Of a DNA stretch of 64,000 nt, positions 22,852-35,950 are shown piece by piece. The notes beneath the pieces are model-generated. The model had not been told where the DNA came from and did not search any database. It saw only the letters and a list, made by a program, of their open reading frames with translations. The DNA is taken from the NCBI RefSeq assembly GCF_016906535.1, contig NC_057385.1:2046001-2110000 (forward strand). Reading direction: 5' to 3'. The translations under genes were made by a program, and so were the position numbers. Position 1 is the first letter of the stretch. Each line of letters begins with the position of its first letter. Source of the DNA: Rhizoctonia solani. Its lineage: Eukaryota; Basidiomycota; Agaricomycetes; Cantharellales; Ceratobasidiaceae.

Positions 22852-25800
22852 ATGGACTATTTAGTCGCCGCTGAGCGTCAGATGGCTGAGAATGAACCTG
22901 TCGAGGTGCATCCGAAGGTCGAGCCAGTGACTCAGGAGCCAATTGCAGTGCACACAGCACTGGAGGAACCAAAGACTGGGAGTCCAAGCGACCAACCACC
23001 GAGCGATGCGAGCGCGAATACATCGCATGTGCAAGGCTCGACGTTGGAGAACACGAGCGCGTCTGATCCGTCGGCAGTCGTAAACAATGCTCGTACGAGT
23101 GACAATATAGGTATGTAACTCCCTTGGATCGGTAGCAGTGGACATATGGCTGAATAGGATTGGGGTGCAACCATCAGTCGCCACGGTACCAGGGCAAGTT
23201 GCTACCCCAGGACCACACGATGAGGATCGACTCGGTTCCGACTCGCAAGCACACAGTTCGACCCCAGCGACTGAGGCGACGACTAGCTCTGCGGCAGCAC
23301 TGGCCACTCCAATGCCCACCAAGCGCTTTGCGGCGACGAATATCAATAAAAAGTTCCTGGCCATAACAGCTGCAGGGTCTCCGAGCTCTAGCTTCCCCGC
23401 TGTGCCCAAGCCATCTACATCTGCTACTACAGGTCCGTCGATCATTCTCAATTAATTATGCCGTTTATTCATGCAAAATAGCCCGTCCAGCCGTCATCGG
23501 CCCTCAGCCGTCCTCGCGCCTGGTCACCAAGAAGCTGACTTCCACTGCTCCGATTGCACCAGCCTCTGGAGGATGGTCACTCCGCCCTACTCCCCCTACC
23601 TCATCATCCTCATCTCCAGCTCCTGCAGATGTTTCAGCTGCCGCCCAATTGGCCAAACCGCTGCCAGCCGCGGAACCCAATCATTCCAATCGACCTGCTT
23701 TGGTCACAGCCGCTTCCGTGCTCTCAGTTGACGCTCGATCCTCCGCCAAACCCTCACGGGAGCAGAGCCCTGCCAAAGCATGGGCTACTGTTCCTACAAC
23801 CGTCGGCGATGCTAAACGAAACTTGCAAGAGTTCCCGACAGCTGCCGAGGCTGCCGCTGATAGCGCAGAGCGTAGGTTCTTGTCATAAATTCAGGGTTCA
23901 TGCTAATATGTTCTCTAGACAAGCGGCCTGCGGGATCAGCATTGCAACATCCACATCCACACCCACACCATCCTGCAGTCGATGCCGCTATCAATGAAAC
24001 AGACACCGATGCCAGGGATTCTTTCCGTGGTATGCACTTGGATCCTAATGCTCATCACTGGGATGAGGTGAGCCGTTCACCCACGCTGCAATTTCCACTC
24101 AAATAGAATTTCCAAACAGATGGAAGATGAAAGCAACGATTTCCTAGGAGAAGTGATCGATTTCGGAGATGGCAAGACATACGCTGTTCCTCATGAGGAT
24201 GTTGAATCGACACCGGGTTCAACGTTTACCAAGGACACTCGGCTTGGAAACGACTATGATCGCAGTTGGCCCAGGTCTCAACCTACGCATTCTGAACCCG
24301 AGGGCTCTCGCTTCTCTCAACAGCACGGGCTTCCGCCTCGCCACCCCGATGGGCGACACTTGTTCAACGAGCGCTCTAACCGCCTGGAGCCTGCGAAAGC
24401 TCCAACCTCGACAACTGGATCAGCATTTCATCAGCATGCTCCACCCTATGCCCATCTTCCTCCCCGCTCTGCACCTCGCCGCAATAGCACGTTGAGTTCG
24501 TCTGACCGCCCAAAATTAGGACATGGTCGAGAACCACCTCCGCACACTCGAGACCAACCTCCGCATGCCCAATCTGGGTTGCCCTCGGATAACAGAACAC
24601 GACGCCCAAGCGATGCACGTTCTTCGCATTCGCCTGTCGAAAGGCGATCTTCCTTTTTGCACGATGAAGAGCGGCCTCGTATGGGATCCATTGGAATGAA
24701 GAGCAGGGCTCCTGAGGATTTAGGGCTTGGTTTGAGGCGTGAAACGTCTCATGACTCTCGGCTGTCTGGAGGGGATCGTCGGTCTTGGAGTCGAGCCTCC
24801 AGCCATCGGGTTCCGGTCGATCCATCGCACCATACGAATACTCCAGATGCTGGCGCAGCCCTCCTTACACCAGAAAAGCCGGTCACGGAATCGAGCCATG
24901 TTTCTGATACGGCTCAGTCACCTTTGCGGAAAACGAGTGCGTTACATTCTACGGCGCCTGAAGCGGCCGGTGCACCACCTCCTGTCGTGATCAACGAGGA
25001 ACGGGAGAAATTCATGAAGCAGGCGGCCGAGCGGCGAGAAGGCGGAAGCAGGAAGAAGAGAATGCGCGCGAGGAGGCTCGTGAGCGAGCGAAGAAAAAGG
25101 CGGCTGAGCTCGAGGCCTTGTCGAGGGCCTCCTTGGTGTCTACTTCCCGCTGCGCAAGGCGTCTGGTACCAAATCTCCTGGAACCAAGTCTCCGCTCGCC
25201 AAGTCTCCAGCGGTCACATCCTCTGAGCTGCCCTCTCTCGCGCCCACCTCCGAGGCGCATCCCAAGAAGAATGAGTCTTTGGCACCGGAAAGCGCGGCGG
25301 GGGCTACGATATCTTCCTGGCGCAAACCTCTGACGGAGACTAAACCACCAGCACCGGCTCCTGAAGACAAACCAAAGGAGCCCCAGCCTCCACCACCTCC
25401 ACCACCAGCTTCGGCGCACATGGGCGGACTGGGGATGCCTCCATTGAAGAGCTTGGTAAAGCCGATGAACCAGTCGAAATCTTGGATTTCTCCGACATGA
25501 GCAAGTTGGCTGGAAGGAGGACGTCCATTACCACCAGTCCGCCAGAGTCCCACAGAAGACGACGCTCGACAGCTAGCGATTTTCTTGACGAACCCCTTGG
25601 AAATAAGCGATCTAGTCAAGGACAAGCGAATGTATGGAATAGGGACCCCAGGTAAGTGATTATATGCGTGTAAAATAGTTTCATTTGTTGACATTGCAAG
25701 AAAAAGGTCGACTCACGAAAACCAGGAAGGACGAGACCGAACAATGCACGCAAGGCAGTCTTCCCTGTCCAATAAGCCGGCCAACGAGTCTACTTGGTCC

Positions 25801-28170
25801 AGAGCCGCTCCACCTACCGGCCCAAGCTCCTCTGCTGCGGGACCGCGGCCAGGCTTCAAGGAAGCGCCCATTTCTGCTCTCGACGATGTCATGTCGCGCA
25901 TCAAAGGGGTTCTTACGGATATGCATGCTGAAGAGAAGCCCGCTAGCGCAGCTGGGCCTTTACCCGCCCCATCCAAGGCCACTTTGGGCGTTTCGTCTCG
26001 CTGGACAGGAAGCGACGTGTCGAGCTGGAGAGACAATAACACGGGCAAGAAACAGCCAAACGGGTCCCCAGTCGAGCCTACTCCGACCGAACCATTTGCG
26101 ACCACACGTTTGGAACGTCCCGATACACCCCCGCCGGCATGGAAGGCGTTTACCGTTCATATCAACAAGAACACCATCACGCGTCCACCTTTGAACAAGA
26201 AACAGGCCAGTTTGGCGAAGCTGCCTCCGATGCCCGTGCGCTGGGATATTTTGACTTGGGACCCACCTGTCGAACGCATGTCGAACCGGACGCTTTCGCG
26301 CGATGATCTCCTGTTCCCCAAGACCTACATGCGGGGTGTCCTCTCGGCTAGAGTACACTTGACTCGCACCGACTCTGGAGCCAAACAGGCCGAACCGGCT
26401 GCCCAGCGACCACGTTTGACTGCAACAGTCGACGTCAAGTCTAACCGTTCCCCTAGTGCGGTTAACCGACCGCTTCCCAAGAGTCCTGCATTCATGGAGA
26501 CCCAGTGGCGCAAATCTCAGCAGCCGGTGGCAGCATCTCCCATGAACAATGTGGTTGAGCTGCAGCAGAAGACTACGGACGTGGCTGCAGGTTCTGGCGA
26601 AGGAAGCCAACTTGAGACGACTAGCCGATCACCGCCTCCAGACCACCAAGCCGAGCGAGAAGGGAGGAAACCCAACGTGAGTTCGACGGGTCCAGCGCCC
26701 TCGAACAGGGCAAAGGCACCCTCGAAGCCGTCTCAAAGCCCCGATGTTTCATTTCATCGTTCGTTGCATGAGAAGCGACCTTCTAATCCACCAACAGTTT
26801 CGTTCACCGTCACTAGTGAACTGGATGAAGCCCCCACGAAGCCTGAAGAGGTTACTTCCGAGAGTCCGAAAGTGGATGATTCTGTCGAACTCAAGGAATC
26901 GGATGTGCCTATACATTCCGGAGATGACAGCAATGGCGAGAAATCCGAGGCAACAGGTTCTGGCGGCAAGGTGAAGTGCTTTTCTTCCCTCTGTACTACC
27001 GATAGCTCATACTCTCATAGACACAATCACCGACTCCAAATAGCTCGGTGCTGTTGACGCCTCCGGTCAAGGTTGCAACAGCCTGGCAGGCACCCAATGG
27101 ACGCTTGCCGGATAGTGAATTTATTAAATCTATGTGGCAGCATACATCTTCTAAAGATGATGCAGCAGGCGAGAATTCGCTCCGCGATCTCTCCGACGAC
27201 TTCCCAAGTTCTATCCCTCACTCGGTTCAGGAGATGAAGACGGAGGATGAGGAACCAAAGCCTAGCCAGCCAACGACTGCAGGGCAGCCCCGGATGCCTC
27301 ACAATGTACATCGTCCCTTCCAGGTTCCTACTTCGCCTGCCCCGATGCACATGCAAGCTTATCCAAATCATATGGTCAACCAGGCTGTTCCTGCCCGGCC
27401 AATTCCAGCAGCATCCTTTTCCCTACCTCCCCCTGCGCCTCCGCAAGCTGTGACTCAACCAACGCCATATTCCCCTTATGTGCACCCCGCTCCGCCGACA
27501 TTGATCTACAGCATGCCACCAAATCGCATTGCGCCTTCTCCAGCACCTGGGCCTCAGATGTGGGTACAAGGACAACCATACGGGCGACCATCGCCTCCTG
27601 CTGGTATGTATCCGCCGCAACAAGGACACGCTATGACGTACCCGTCACCGGTAACACAGCTGCCTCCACCTCTGAACAAGCCGCATGGTGTGAACGGAAA
27701 CCACGGGCATCACCACCTTTCCAGTCCAGCCATGTCACATGCGGTGCACATGGGTAGTCCTGCGATGGGTCAAATGGCGCATATGGGAAGTCCAGCTATG
27801 GCTCACGCTTCACCCCACATGCCAGGGCCACCCCAGCATATGTACCCGGGCATGGGTTCGCCAGGAGGGTTGGGGTTGGGTAATAACATGGGATATCCGG
27901 GACAACGACCAGGACCGCAAATGATGCAACAGTCGCCAATGCCGACAGGAATTCCCAATGGCTATCCTATGGTTCCTCCAGGCTCTTTCCCGCCGGGAGG
28001 CTACGGTCGAGGAGCGATGCGAACTCCGTCAGATGGGATGCCGCACCACATGCCTATGCCGCACCAACAGCATACGCCAGTCAGCCCCGCTACGTACCAT
28101 CCGAACGCATACGGACGAGTAAGTGCCTCAAAATCATCATATATTAGATGCTGACGTTAACTAGTGGTAA
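22852..28170 (+). CDS. Large, mostly disordered Pro/Ser/Met-rich protein
   Basis: Exons: 22852-23110, 23178-23432, 23482-23871, 23919-24067, 24120-25651, 25701-26970, 27021-28118 and a final 6-nt exon 28165-28170 (Trp, stop). The product is about 1,640 residues. Most is low-complexity. Ordered islands are KRFAATNINKKFL, a PTTVGDAKRNLQEFPTAAEA motif, HLDPNAHHWDEMEDES followed by EVIDFGDGK, a charged coiled coil (REEARERAKKKAAELEAL), VEILDFSDMSKLAG, WKAFTVHINKNTI, PVRWDILTWDPPVE and WQAPNGRLPDSEFIKSMW. The C-terminal 350 residues are Pro/Met/His-rich with near repeats of MGSPAM. Single-base frame breaks occur near 25041, 25146 and 25431. I cannot name the family; RNA-granule or chromatin proteins often look like this, which is inference. 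The start is uncertain (22882 is an alternative). Confidence 0.7.
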
Positions 28171-28385
28171 ATGGTGAACGTGATTTAAACCTCTGATTTC
28201 TTACTCTGGGTTTGCGATGTTGTTGCTATCTGTGCCTGTATGTTTTATTTGATTTGGTGTCTGCAACTCTCCAGAAGCATTTGTAATATACGTCATCTGA
28301 TTCATAAGCAACTTCGATCACTCTAGTCTTGGTTACTCACCGATCGTTCCTCTGAGCGCCACTTTGACTCTTGCCTGACTCCATC

Positions 28386-29532
28386 ATGTCCTCGACTTCC
28401 GAGCCTGCAGTTGCTTCGGGTTCAAAAATTAGCGTGTCAACGCAAAAGATATTGAACTCAATCGGCTCAAGGCAAAAGCGAAGCTACGGGCCCAAGCAGA
28501 GTCGGAAGGCAAGATCGCCCCAAGTACCAATGCAAACGGTAAACGGGCGTTGGTGGTGACTGAGGGGGAATCAGTATCTCCAAAGAAAAAGACACCAAAC
28601 AATAAGGACTCGGATGCCCTCTGAAACGAGACTCGAGGTTGATGGGTATGTGGCTAAATTAGCAAGTGGCTTGGTATTCATATACCTCTTGGTCAGGTCG
28701 TTACCTGGACTATGATTTGAGCAAGATGGTCAACTCCAAGGGTGGATTTTTGGTCGAGGAAAATCGAATTACGATGAAGAACGAGGCGCAAAGAGAAGAA
28801 CGTGAATTGCAGCGGCTTAAGCAGAGTTTGATCCTCGTATGTAGCCTACTACCTATAGCCTACCTTCACTCAAGCGTTCTATAGCCGTTCATATCGAGAA
28901 GGAGAAGAACCCTCTATGTGCGGATTGCGGTTCAGTAGATATTGACCACCAATTTAAGAAAGTGTTTAGAATCAACGTTTGCAACACCTGCAAGAACGAA
29001 ACCCCAGAAAAATATAGTTTGTTGACCAAGACCGAGTGCAAGCAGGTGGGCCGTTAGGCTCGTAGCCTTGGAGTTATCTGACCAAGTATTATTTCAAGGA
29101 CTATCTTCTTACTGATCGTAGGTTTTCGCTTACTTATTCACGACCCATCGGTCTTACTAACACAATTGCAGCCGAACTTCGGGATGAAGAGCCATGCCAC
29201 ACCTTCTCAAAGCGAATCCTCACAAATCGACTTGGAACAACATGATGTTATTCGTTCGTTTTCAGGTAGAAGAGTTTGCCTTTAAGAAGTGGGGTGGGCC
29301 TGAAGGACTGGACGCCGAATGGGAACGACGTATGACTGAGAAGCGCTCAAAGCGCTCAAAGAAATTCGAGGATGGCTTAAAAGATCTACGAAGAAAAACA
29401 AGAGAAAGTGGATGGGCAAAACGCAAGGCAGAAGAGCATGTTCACACCCATGGTGTTACTGACACAAGCTCGGGCGTTCAGAGATGTACCGAGTGCGGTT
29501 TTGAGGTGGAGGTAGAAGAGTTTGCTATATAG
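28386..29532 (+). CDS. RAD14: DNA repair protein XPA/Rad14
   Basis: Damage-verification scaffold of nucleotide excision repair in the nucleus. Exons: 28386-28645, 28697-28836, 28885-29045, 29099-29117 and 29172-29532. After a basic N-terminus come YLDYDLSKMVNSKGGFLVEE and the XPA zinc finger, Cys-x2-Cys in CADCGSVDIDHQF and Cys-x2-Cys in VCNTCKNETPEKY. The DNA-binding C-terminal domain follows: LLTKTECKQDYLLTD, PHLLKANPHKSTWNNMMLF, FKKWGGPEGLDAEWERR. Four single-base frame breaks occur (about 28445, 28622, 28885 and 29192); each is repaired by one added base next to a like base. The extreme C-terminus carries another Cys pair (RCTECGF). Convergent with TAF7, 111 bp apart. Confidence 0.93.
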
Positions 29533-29642
29533 TTTGGTCTATTACTGTAATTTATTATACTACATAATATATAATACACCAGTGTACAGAAACCAGGTCC
29601 GGGCAGTACTTGAGAGCATCGTTCGTGTACAGGGACCATAAC

Positions 29643-31520
29643 TTAGCCAATATCCATTCCGTCTGGAGCAGGAGTACCCGGCTGGGAAGGCACCGGGGTA
29701 CCTATCTCGACATCAAGATCTCCCCTAGGCGTTGACATCTCCCTAGAGTCTACGCCCCCCTGATTTCCGATAACAGTTGGGATTCCGCCAACATTGAGAA
29801 CTACTGGCTGTTCCTCTCCATCGAGGACCTCAGGATCCTCTTCCTCCTCCTCCTCCTCCTCATCTTCTTCCTCTTCCTCTTCGGAGGCTGCTGCTGCTGC
29901 TTCGGCTTTGTCCTTGGCAGAAAGCAATCCGGCCCTCTGCGCAACCTTTGCTTCGAGATCGGCCTTGAGTTTCTTAAGCGCATCTTCGAATCGACGCTAT
30001 ATCCAAATGTTATGCCAAGGACCTAATAGACTTTCATACCAACGCACCTTGATAAGGATATTTTGTGTTCCTGAAATATCTTGCTCTTTCTTCGCTACGG
30101 CAGCCTCCAGATCCCTAATTTCTTCGTTCAAGAGCTTCCTAGTGCGAACGAATTCTTCGTCCTCTTCCTCATCGCCGTCCTCCTCGCTCTCACTCTCTTC
30201 TTCTTGATCCTCATCATCGTCATCATCATCATCGTCGGACTCCTCCCCGAGACCTTTTGCAAGTTCTGCTTGCAGCTCTTGCTCGAATAGGTCGTCCTCT
30301 TGCTGTGCTGCCATCCCGGTTGCATCCTGATATCCGTCCTCTCCGTCGAACATATCCATTCCAGCGCCTGGAGTAGCTGCCTCCGAGCCCCCAACCTCCG
30401 GGGTGGATCAAATTCAGAATCGGACAGATTGGGATCTACGTCCTCAAGAATTTCTAGACCGTCCGTTAGACACATAATACCAATGTCGTTTAGTTTACGA
30501 ACCGTATTTAACATTAGTTGCTTGAGAGTCTGTGTCCAGTAGCCGTTCGACCTCTTTTTCGACTGTCTCGATAGTCTTACCTCCAAAAGTTAGAAACCAA
30601 GATTTATCAGAAGAAATCTGTACTCACTGTGCGATTGACTCGCTTCCTAAACCTACGCTTGCGCACATGTTGCATTGGGGGTGTCAGGCCATGGGGCCAG
30701 ATGTAATCTTCAATGTTAAATGTCCCTTTCGATGACGGTTCATCTGAAATTATTTTATCTTCAACAACCAACATCTATCCAATACTATAAGCTATGAGAA
30801 ATTTCTGAGGGCGTCTACAAACGTACCTGGCATATATCCGCCACCTTGTACATCTGTCTGTTATCCAAGGTTTTCTGGGACTCGATAATAGCAGGAAGAT
30901 CGACGAGTTTGGCGTTGTACGTGTTACCTCCAATGTGGAAAACCGCTCGACGTGAATCTGTTTATTGTCAGGCGTGCTGCCAACCAGTATTATCACGATG
31001 AGTGGCACTAACCTTTGAACTTGAACCAAACATCATCTTTGACGTCCCTCGCCTGAACCATTCTCCTGAGACACTCACAATCATCACCAGGAGGCATCCT
31101 GAGAATGAATTGTTCCTCAAAGACAAGGTCTTCATCTTCGTCTGAATCGAGTTCTCGATCGTATGACCCCATGAAGCTCATCCCACCTCCATTCGCAGTC
31201 AAAGACTTCTCGGTCAGCTTCAGCTTGACTTTTGGTGTGACTCCAGTAGCCTGAATATTCTTGATTTTTGCCTTGGCCGCACGATTGGCCGCACGAGAAC
31301 GGTTGGGCTCCCAAGCATCTGGGTCATAGCTCATAGACGCACGGCGAATACCAGCGGACTCGCGTCGAGGGCGACCAGAAAGTAAGGTATTCGGTGTTTG
31401 TAACGGAGATGGAGCAGAGTAGAAGCTATTGGTATCTATAGTCAGAGGGGCGCCGATAGGCGCAGGATCTGTGGCAACTACGTCGATAATTTCGTCCTCA
31501 TCCATGGTTGTTTTGCTCAA
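29643..31520 (-). CDS. TAF7: TFIID subunit 7 (TAF7)
   Basis: Component of the general transcription factor TFIID. The TAFII55 domain is clear: LVFEEQFILRMPPGDDCECL, DVKDDVWFKFK, SRRAVFHIGGNTYNAKLVDL, PAIIESQKTLDNKQMYKVAD and YIWPHGLTPPM with a basic RKRRFRKRV end. The C-terminal part is strongly acidic (runs of Asp at about 30220-30240 and Glu at about 29840-29880 in genomic position). Between them lies a coiled region (RRFEDALKKLKADLEAKVA). At least five introns interrupt the gene. One frame break near 30400 (C run in coding sense) separates SDSEFDPP from MDMFDGEDG; one base repairs it. Start at 31520 or 31505. Confidence 0.92.
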
Positions 31521-31819
31521 ATGTTTCCTCGGCGCTTAGGTCGAGCCTAGAATGCTTAGCGCCATGACCATGATTAGAACACACGGGGTTACATTGGCCA
31601 AATCGACACCCGGTAATTGATTCGAATATTGCTACGAATATTAACGATACGCGGAAGACATCTCTTGACCTATGCTGGCCAATTAGTCAATGAACAAAGA
31701 CACTATTCTAAACTCGAGCGAACAGAAAGCCGGCTAATATTATCAGGCGATAGCTATATTTACAAGATTGATAGCATACAGTAATCTATTCGACAAGAAC
31801 TTGGTTTGCCTAAGGCAAT

Positions 31820-33251
31820 TCACAACTTGGCCTTGGACTTTTTCTTGAGTCACCCAAATCTGCTCGTACTACGCCCTCCTGCGTTACGACAGCGATAAGA
31901 GTGCCTTTTTGTGTGTAAACCTGAAAATACCTTGTTAGATACCAGAAGAACATCCGTCGACTCAGACTACTTACCCGACCATGGACGACACCCCTTCCGA
32001 GGCCACTGCGAGGTGAAACGGTCTACATCGTACATTGAATGATTATGTGCCTGAACCTAAACCTACCACGAAAAGCAACCACTTTTTGCAATCGAAATCA
32101 TGATCATAATACCAGATAGTATGGTCCAAGGAAGATATCATACCGAGTCTATTCGGTGGTGCTGCCCCACTGTGTAGACCCGTGCTACGAGCTGCGACTC
32201 CAATGCTAAACAAGATCAATGAGTCTGGTGGGCCTTTTTTCCATCCGGAAATACTTACAAGTTCAAATCTGACATGTATGCGAGAACACACTTTATGTTC
32301 AACAACTTCAGCGGTGATCATTGGATATTGAGCCGAGGCATTTACCTTCTGAAAATCCGCCTGGAACTTGGTAGGAGCGTTCTTGGCCCGCATCCAATAC
32401 ATACTCTGAACAAGTCCGTCTGGTGTAGTAATAGAACCAGCGGGTTTAATGGCGATAGGGCTACGCTTCCTTTCCTAGACAATATTGGCCCAGTTCCAAG
32501 CAACTAAACACAAGCACTCACCTCTGCGTATTGTATCCACATTTGACGAATGTCATCACTGAGGCCTGGCTTTTCGGAATATTTCTTGAACACGTCTTCC
32601 TGGTAGGGGCAATCTCGGGGCTGGGACGTTCCTCGGCATCGCCCATTGGTGAGATGGTTGTCCGTGCTCCGGGCGTTGGAATGAGCAAGTGAGCATGAAA
32701 ATCCATCTCCCATTCTGCGCAGCCTTCACCGATCGGGCGCAGTAAGTTTTGCCTAAAGAGCGACGGGTCGACTCGGGATAACGACAGAATATGGCAAAGT
32801 CTTACCATCACGGATAGGCTCGACGTAGTAGATAATGGGCACCGACGCATCCGCAGACATCAAAAAGTAGCACTAAAACGCTCGTCAACGATGAGCTAGA
32901 GAAGCAATTACTTTACTCACATGGAGAGACTATCAGTGAATAGATTAGCACGGGTAAGGCGGTGATGCTTTCACTGACTTACATGAATTGAGAATCCCTT
33001 CTCCACACTACGCGTTGCGGCTACTAATGCCTGAGAAATTACTTGGCCACCGAATACGCCTCGTGACCGCGGAGGCGTCCAGAGGGATTTGCTTCGAAAT
33101 CTGGGATACCAAACATGGTATTAAATCACTGCGTTCTGGTCAAGTGCAATAGTGGTGAACCTGGCTTACAGCTTGCTATCGAGCTGCTCTAATTCCAACG
33201 ACGTAGAGATCAACTCATGCTCTCCGCAGAATCCTCAGTAAACTCGGCCAT
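31820..33251 (-). CDS. Acyl-CoA thioesterase II (TesB/ACOT8 family), peroxisomal
   Basis: Hydrolyses acyl-CoA to free acid and CoA, with a likely role in peroxisomal beta-oxidation. The double hot-dog features are present: SLWTPPRSRGVFGGQVISQAL, SLHCYFL near the start, YHTRTVRAVQRGKTVFSLVC, then SLDHTIWYYDHDFDCKKWLLF with the catalytic Asp region and the GRGVVHGRVYTQKGTLIA end. After a one-base frame repair near 31846 the protein ends KKKSKAKL, with AKL as a plausible PTS1 signal. A second repair near 33214 joins the first exon (MAEFTEDSAESM to ELISTSLELEQLD). The stop used is the TGA at 31822-31820 (minus). In the unrepaired frame the tail would be PRPSCEL. Confidence 0.85.
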
Positions 33252-33524
33252 GGTTGCTAACGGAAGGGGTTATACTATAGACACAGGGTAAAAGGAGCAC
33301 GTTCTTAGATAGCCTGGCAGCGTGTGCGTTTTTATAATCCAATGTCGTATTGAAATGCCTTGTGGTTGATGACTATTACCGGGTCCCGGATTGATTTTGA
33401 TCTCCGAGCCCGATTCGCCTCGCCACGCATGTGAATAGCGCTCCGGATCCGCACGTCATGGACGATAAGAAATGTTATTATATTTCATAGTCTATATGCC
33501 CGAGAAATCTGGCTTGTACTAGAA

Positions 33525-35308
33525 TTATGCTCCTTCAATTGGTGCAGGACCTCCGCGACCGAGTTCCACAGCCTTGGCAGCAGCCTCATCGAGACCGTCA
33601 AAGGCGTAGATTTTGAGACCAGAGTCCTTGATAAGTCTATTCCACGAGCGGTCAGAATTTGCTCAACCTGGTCAAATGGTTGAGATACGCACTGTTTTGC
33701 CTCCTTCTCTTTTGTTCCCTGTAAGCGCACAACAAGAGGGACAGTGAGCTGGAGCTCCTTCGTGGCCTTGATGACACCCTCGGCAATGTAGTCGCAACGC
33801 ATAATGCCTAGTTTTTTTTATGAGATTAATTTTTTACCCTAAACAATGGCGTATAAAACTTACCACCAAAGATATTCAAAAAGATCGAGGTAACCTTCTT
33901 ATCTGAGAGAAGAAGCTCAAATGCCTTCTTGACTGTATCGGGTGTCGCTCCTCTATCACCGCGCAATTAGAAGCGGATAGTTTATCAATTCACGATTGCT
34001 TACCCTCCGACATCCAAAAAGTTTGCAGGATCGCCTACACGTGTGTCAGACAGTGCTATCTATCCGAGCGGGATTGAACAAACCTCCATGCAGCTTGAGA
34101 ACGTCCATGGTAGCCATAGCGAGACCCGCGCCATTTACAAGGCACCCGACGTTTCCATCGAGTTTGATGAAGTTCAAGTTGTACTTGGCCGCCTCGACTT
34201 CCGTAGGATCTTCCTGGCTGACATCCCGAAGAGCAAACACATCTTTTTGCCTAAGTCGGCATTGTCGTCGAACCCAAACTTGGCATCCATGCTACCATAC
34301 AAATTAATAGGTTGTACAATAGAAACTCGCGTAGCTCAACTTACCAAAGTACTGCACCATCAGCCGTAGTCGCCATTGGGTTGATCTCGATCTGAGTCGC
34401 GTCCTTTTCCCTGAAGATCTTTGTCAAATTAACAAAGATCTCAGCGGCACCCTCGGCTTGCTGTCCCTTCAACCCGAGCTTTCCAGCCAGCTCGAGCGCA
34501 GAGTCCTTGCTCAAACCATTCTTGTAGTCCACAGGTGTGGTAATAATCGCACTTGGGTCCTTGGCAGCGACCTCCTCAATGTTCATACCACCCTGCGCAG
34601 AAGCGACAATCACAGGACTACCCGTGTTTCGGTCATTGAGCACAGCAACATAGTACTCGTGCGTTGGGTCACGTCGCTCAGCGAGCATGACGGCGTTGCA
34701 GATACGTCCGGCAGCACCAGTTTGCTTGGTGATGAGTTTCGACCCGATCATTTTGGATGCAAGGTCCTTGGCCTCGTCTGGGCTACACATGACCCGTCCG
34801 TCAGTTGAGCAGCAAGTCAAGTGGGGTTGCTCGTGGGCTTTAGAACTAACCTGCTGACTTTGTGCACACCACCCTGTAGCCCAGTGTCGAATCTGCCCTT
34901 TCCACGACCCCCTGCGAGAACTTGGGCCTTGATCACGAGTCCATCTTTGCCTGGGTCCAAAAAAATAAAATACAGAAGCACCTTTTCGATTAAATATACA
35001 AACCAAAGTTCTTTGCGACATCGTATGCCTCTTGCGGGGTCTTGGCAGCTTTACTGGCGGGCGTGGGTATTCCATACTAAATCCAATCAAACCTAAGAAA
35101 CATCGAAAACATTGACAAAATAGGACACTCACAGCGTTCAAGAGCTCCATCGATTGGTATTCGTGAATCGACAAGTTGCGCACCTGGCCAGCAAACGCCC
35201 GTGCCGGCTGTACCATTCCTCCAGTTATTATAAATGCCATCAAAAACCTATAGGGCTATATATGCACACCTTAACAGCAGATCGCGCATTACGCAGAGCG
35301 TGCAACAT
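33525..35308 (-). CDS. Succinate-CoA ligase beta subunit, mitochondrial
   Basis: Beta (nucleotide-binding, ATP-grasp) subunit of the TCA enzyme that makes succinate and ATP or GTP. The presequence [13 protein letters not shown] and [16 protein letters not shown] starts at 35308. ATP-grasp blocks follow: [62 protein letters not shown], then [40 protein letters not shown] and [16 protein letters not shown]. The end is PAPIEGA with TAA at 33527-33525 (minus). About eight short introns split the gene. The specificity (ADP or GDP) cannot be decided by eye. Confidence 0.93.
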
Positions 35309-35950
35309 CTTGCAAGGGGGTGATGGAGATGAGATTGAGAACCTCAGTCTGGGAAATGTCGGTATACGCGCCCTATTATTTCGGGCAGACCCGGCTCAAG
35401 GTGGCGGATGACCTATTTGGTCATGCTTGGGAGACTCGAGTCCTATAACAATCCAAGGATCACAAATTTCGAGGTTTCTCTTCAACCCAGCTGGAGGCCG
35501 ACGGAGACGAACTTTTAGACATCAAATCCTGTCCCTCATTCGACGTAGTTAATGTACGTGAAGACACGGCTGGGAGACTGATGTTTCTCCCTTTTGAGTT
35601 CGGCCTTCTCAAACGATGCGGGAGGCTGAAATTGTGTGGAGACACATGCAACATGGCATATTATGCTCTACGTTTAAACATCCTTTTTTCCTGTTGTATT
35701 CTTGTTCGGATCCGCTTACGCGATCTTGTCATGTATAGATTTATTACATATTTAATACCCTTCTTGTCCCCACCACTGTGATCTACCTTCGACCTTGGTT
35801 CCTCGGACCCAGACTTGGTACTGTTACGGCCGCATTGCAGAAACGTGTTATTGCACAGACTTTGCCCTTGAATAACCCCTTTCCTTGGCTCAAACAGGCT
35901 TCGTATTAAACCCTCGGCTCTAACCTCATTGAAGCTCTTGACCCCCCAAT
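35309..35950. other. Divergent intergenic region
   Basis: Separates the start of the succinate-CoA ligase gene (minus) from the start of the DinB-like gene (plus). It presumably holds both promoters. A minus-strand frame at 35460-35654 has weak coding character and no start context; not called. Confidence 0.4.

Noticed and set aside
22861..23451. Minus-strand ORF of 196 codons
   Set aside because: It is antisense to exons one and two of the large disordered protein, whose splice chain is consistent; codon content looks like a shadow frame.
29840..30240. TCC/TCATCA repeats as possible microsatellites
   Set aside because: They are the coding sequence for acidic runs in TAF7, in frame with conserved flanks.
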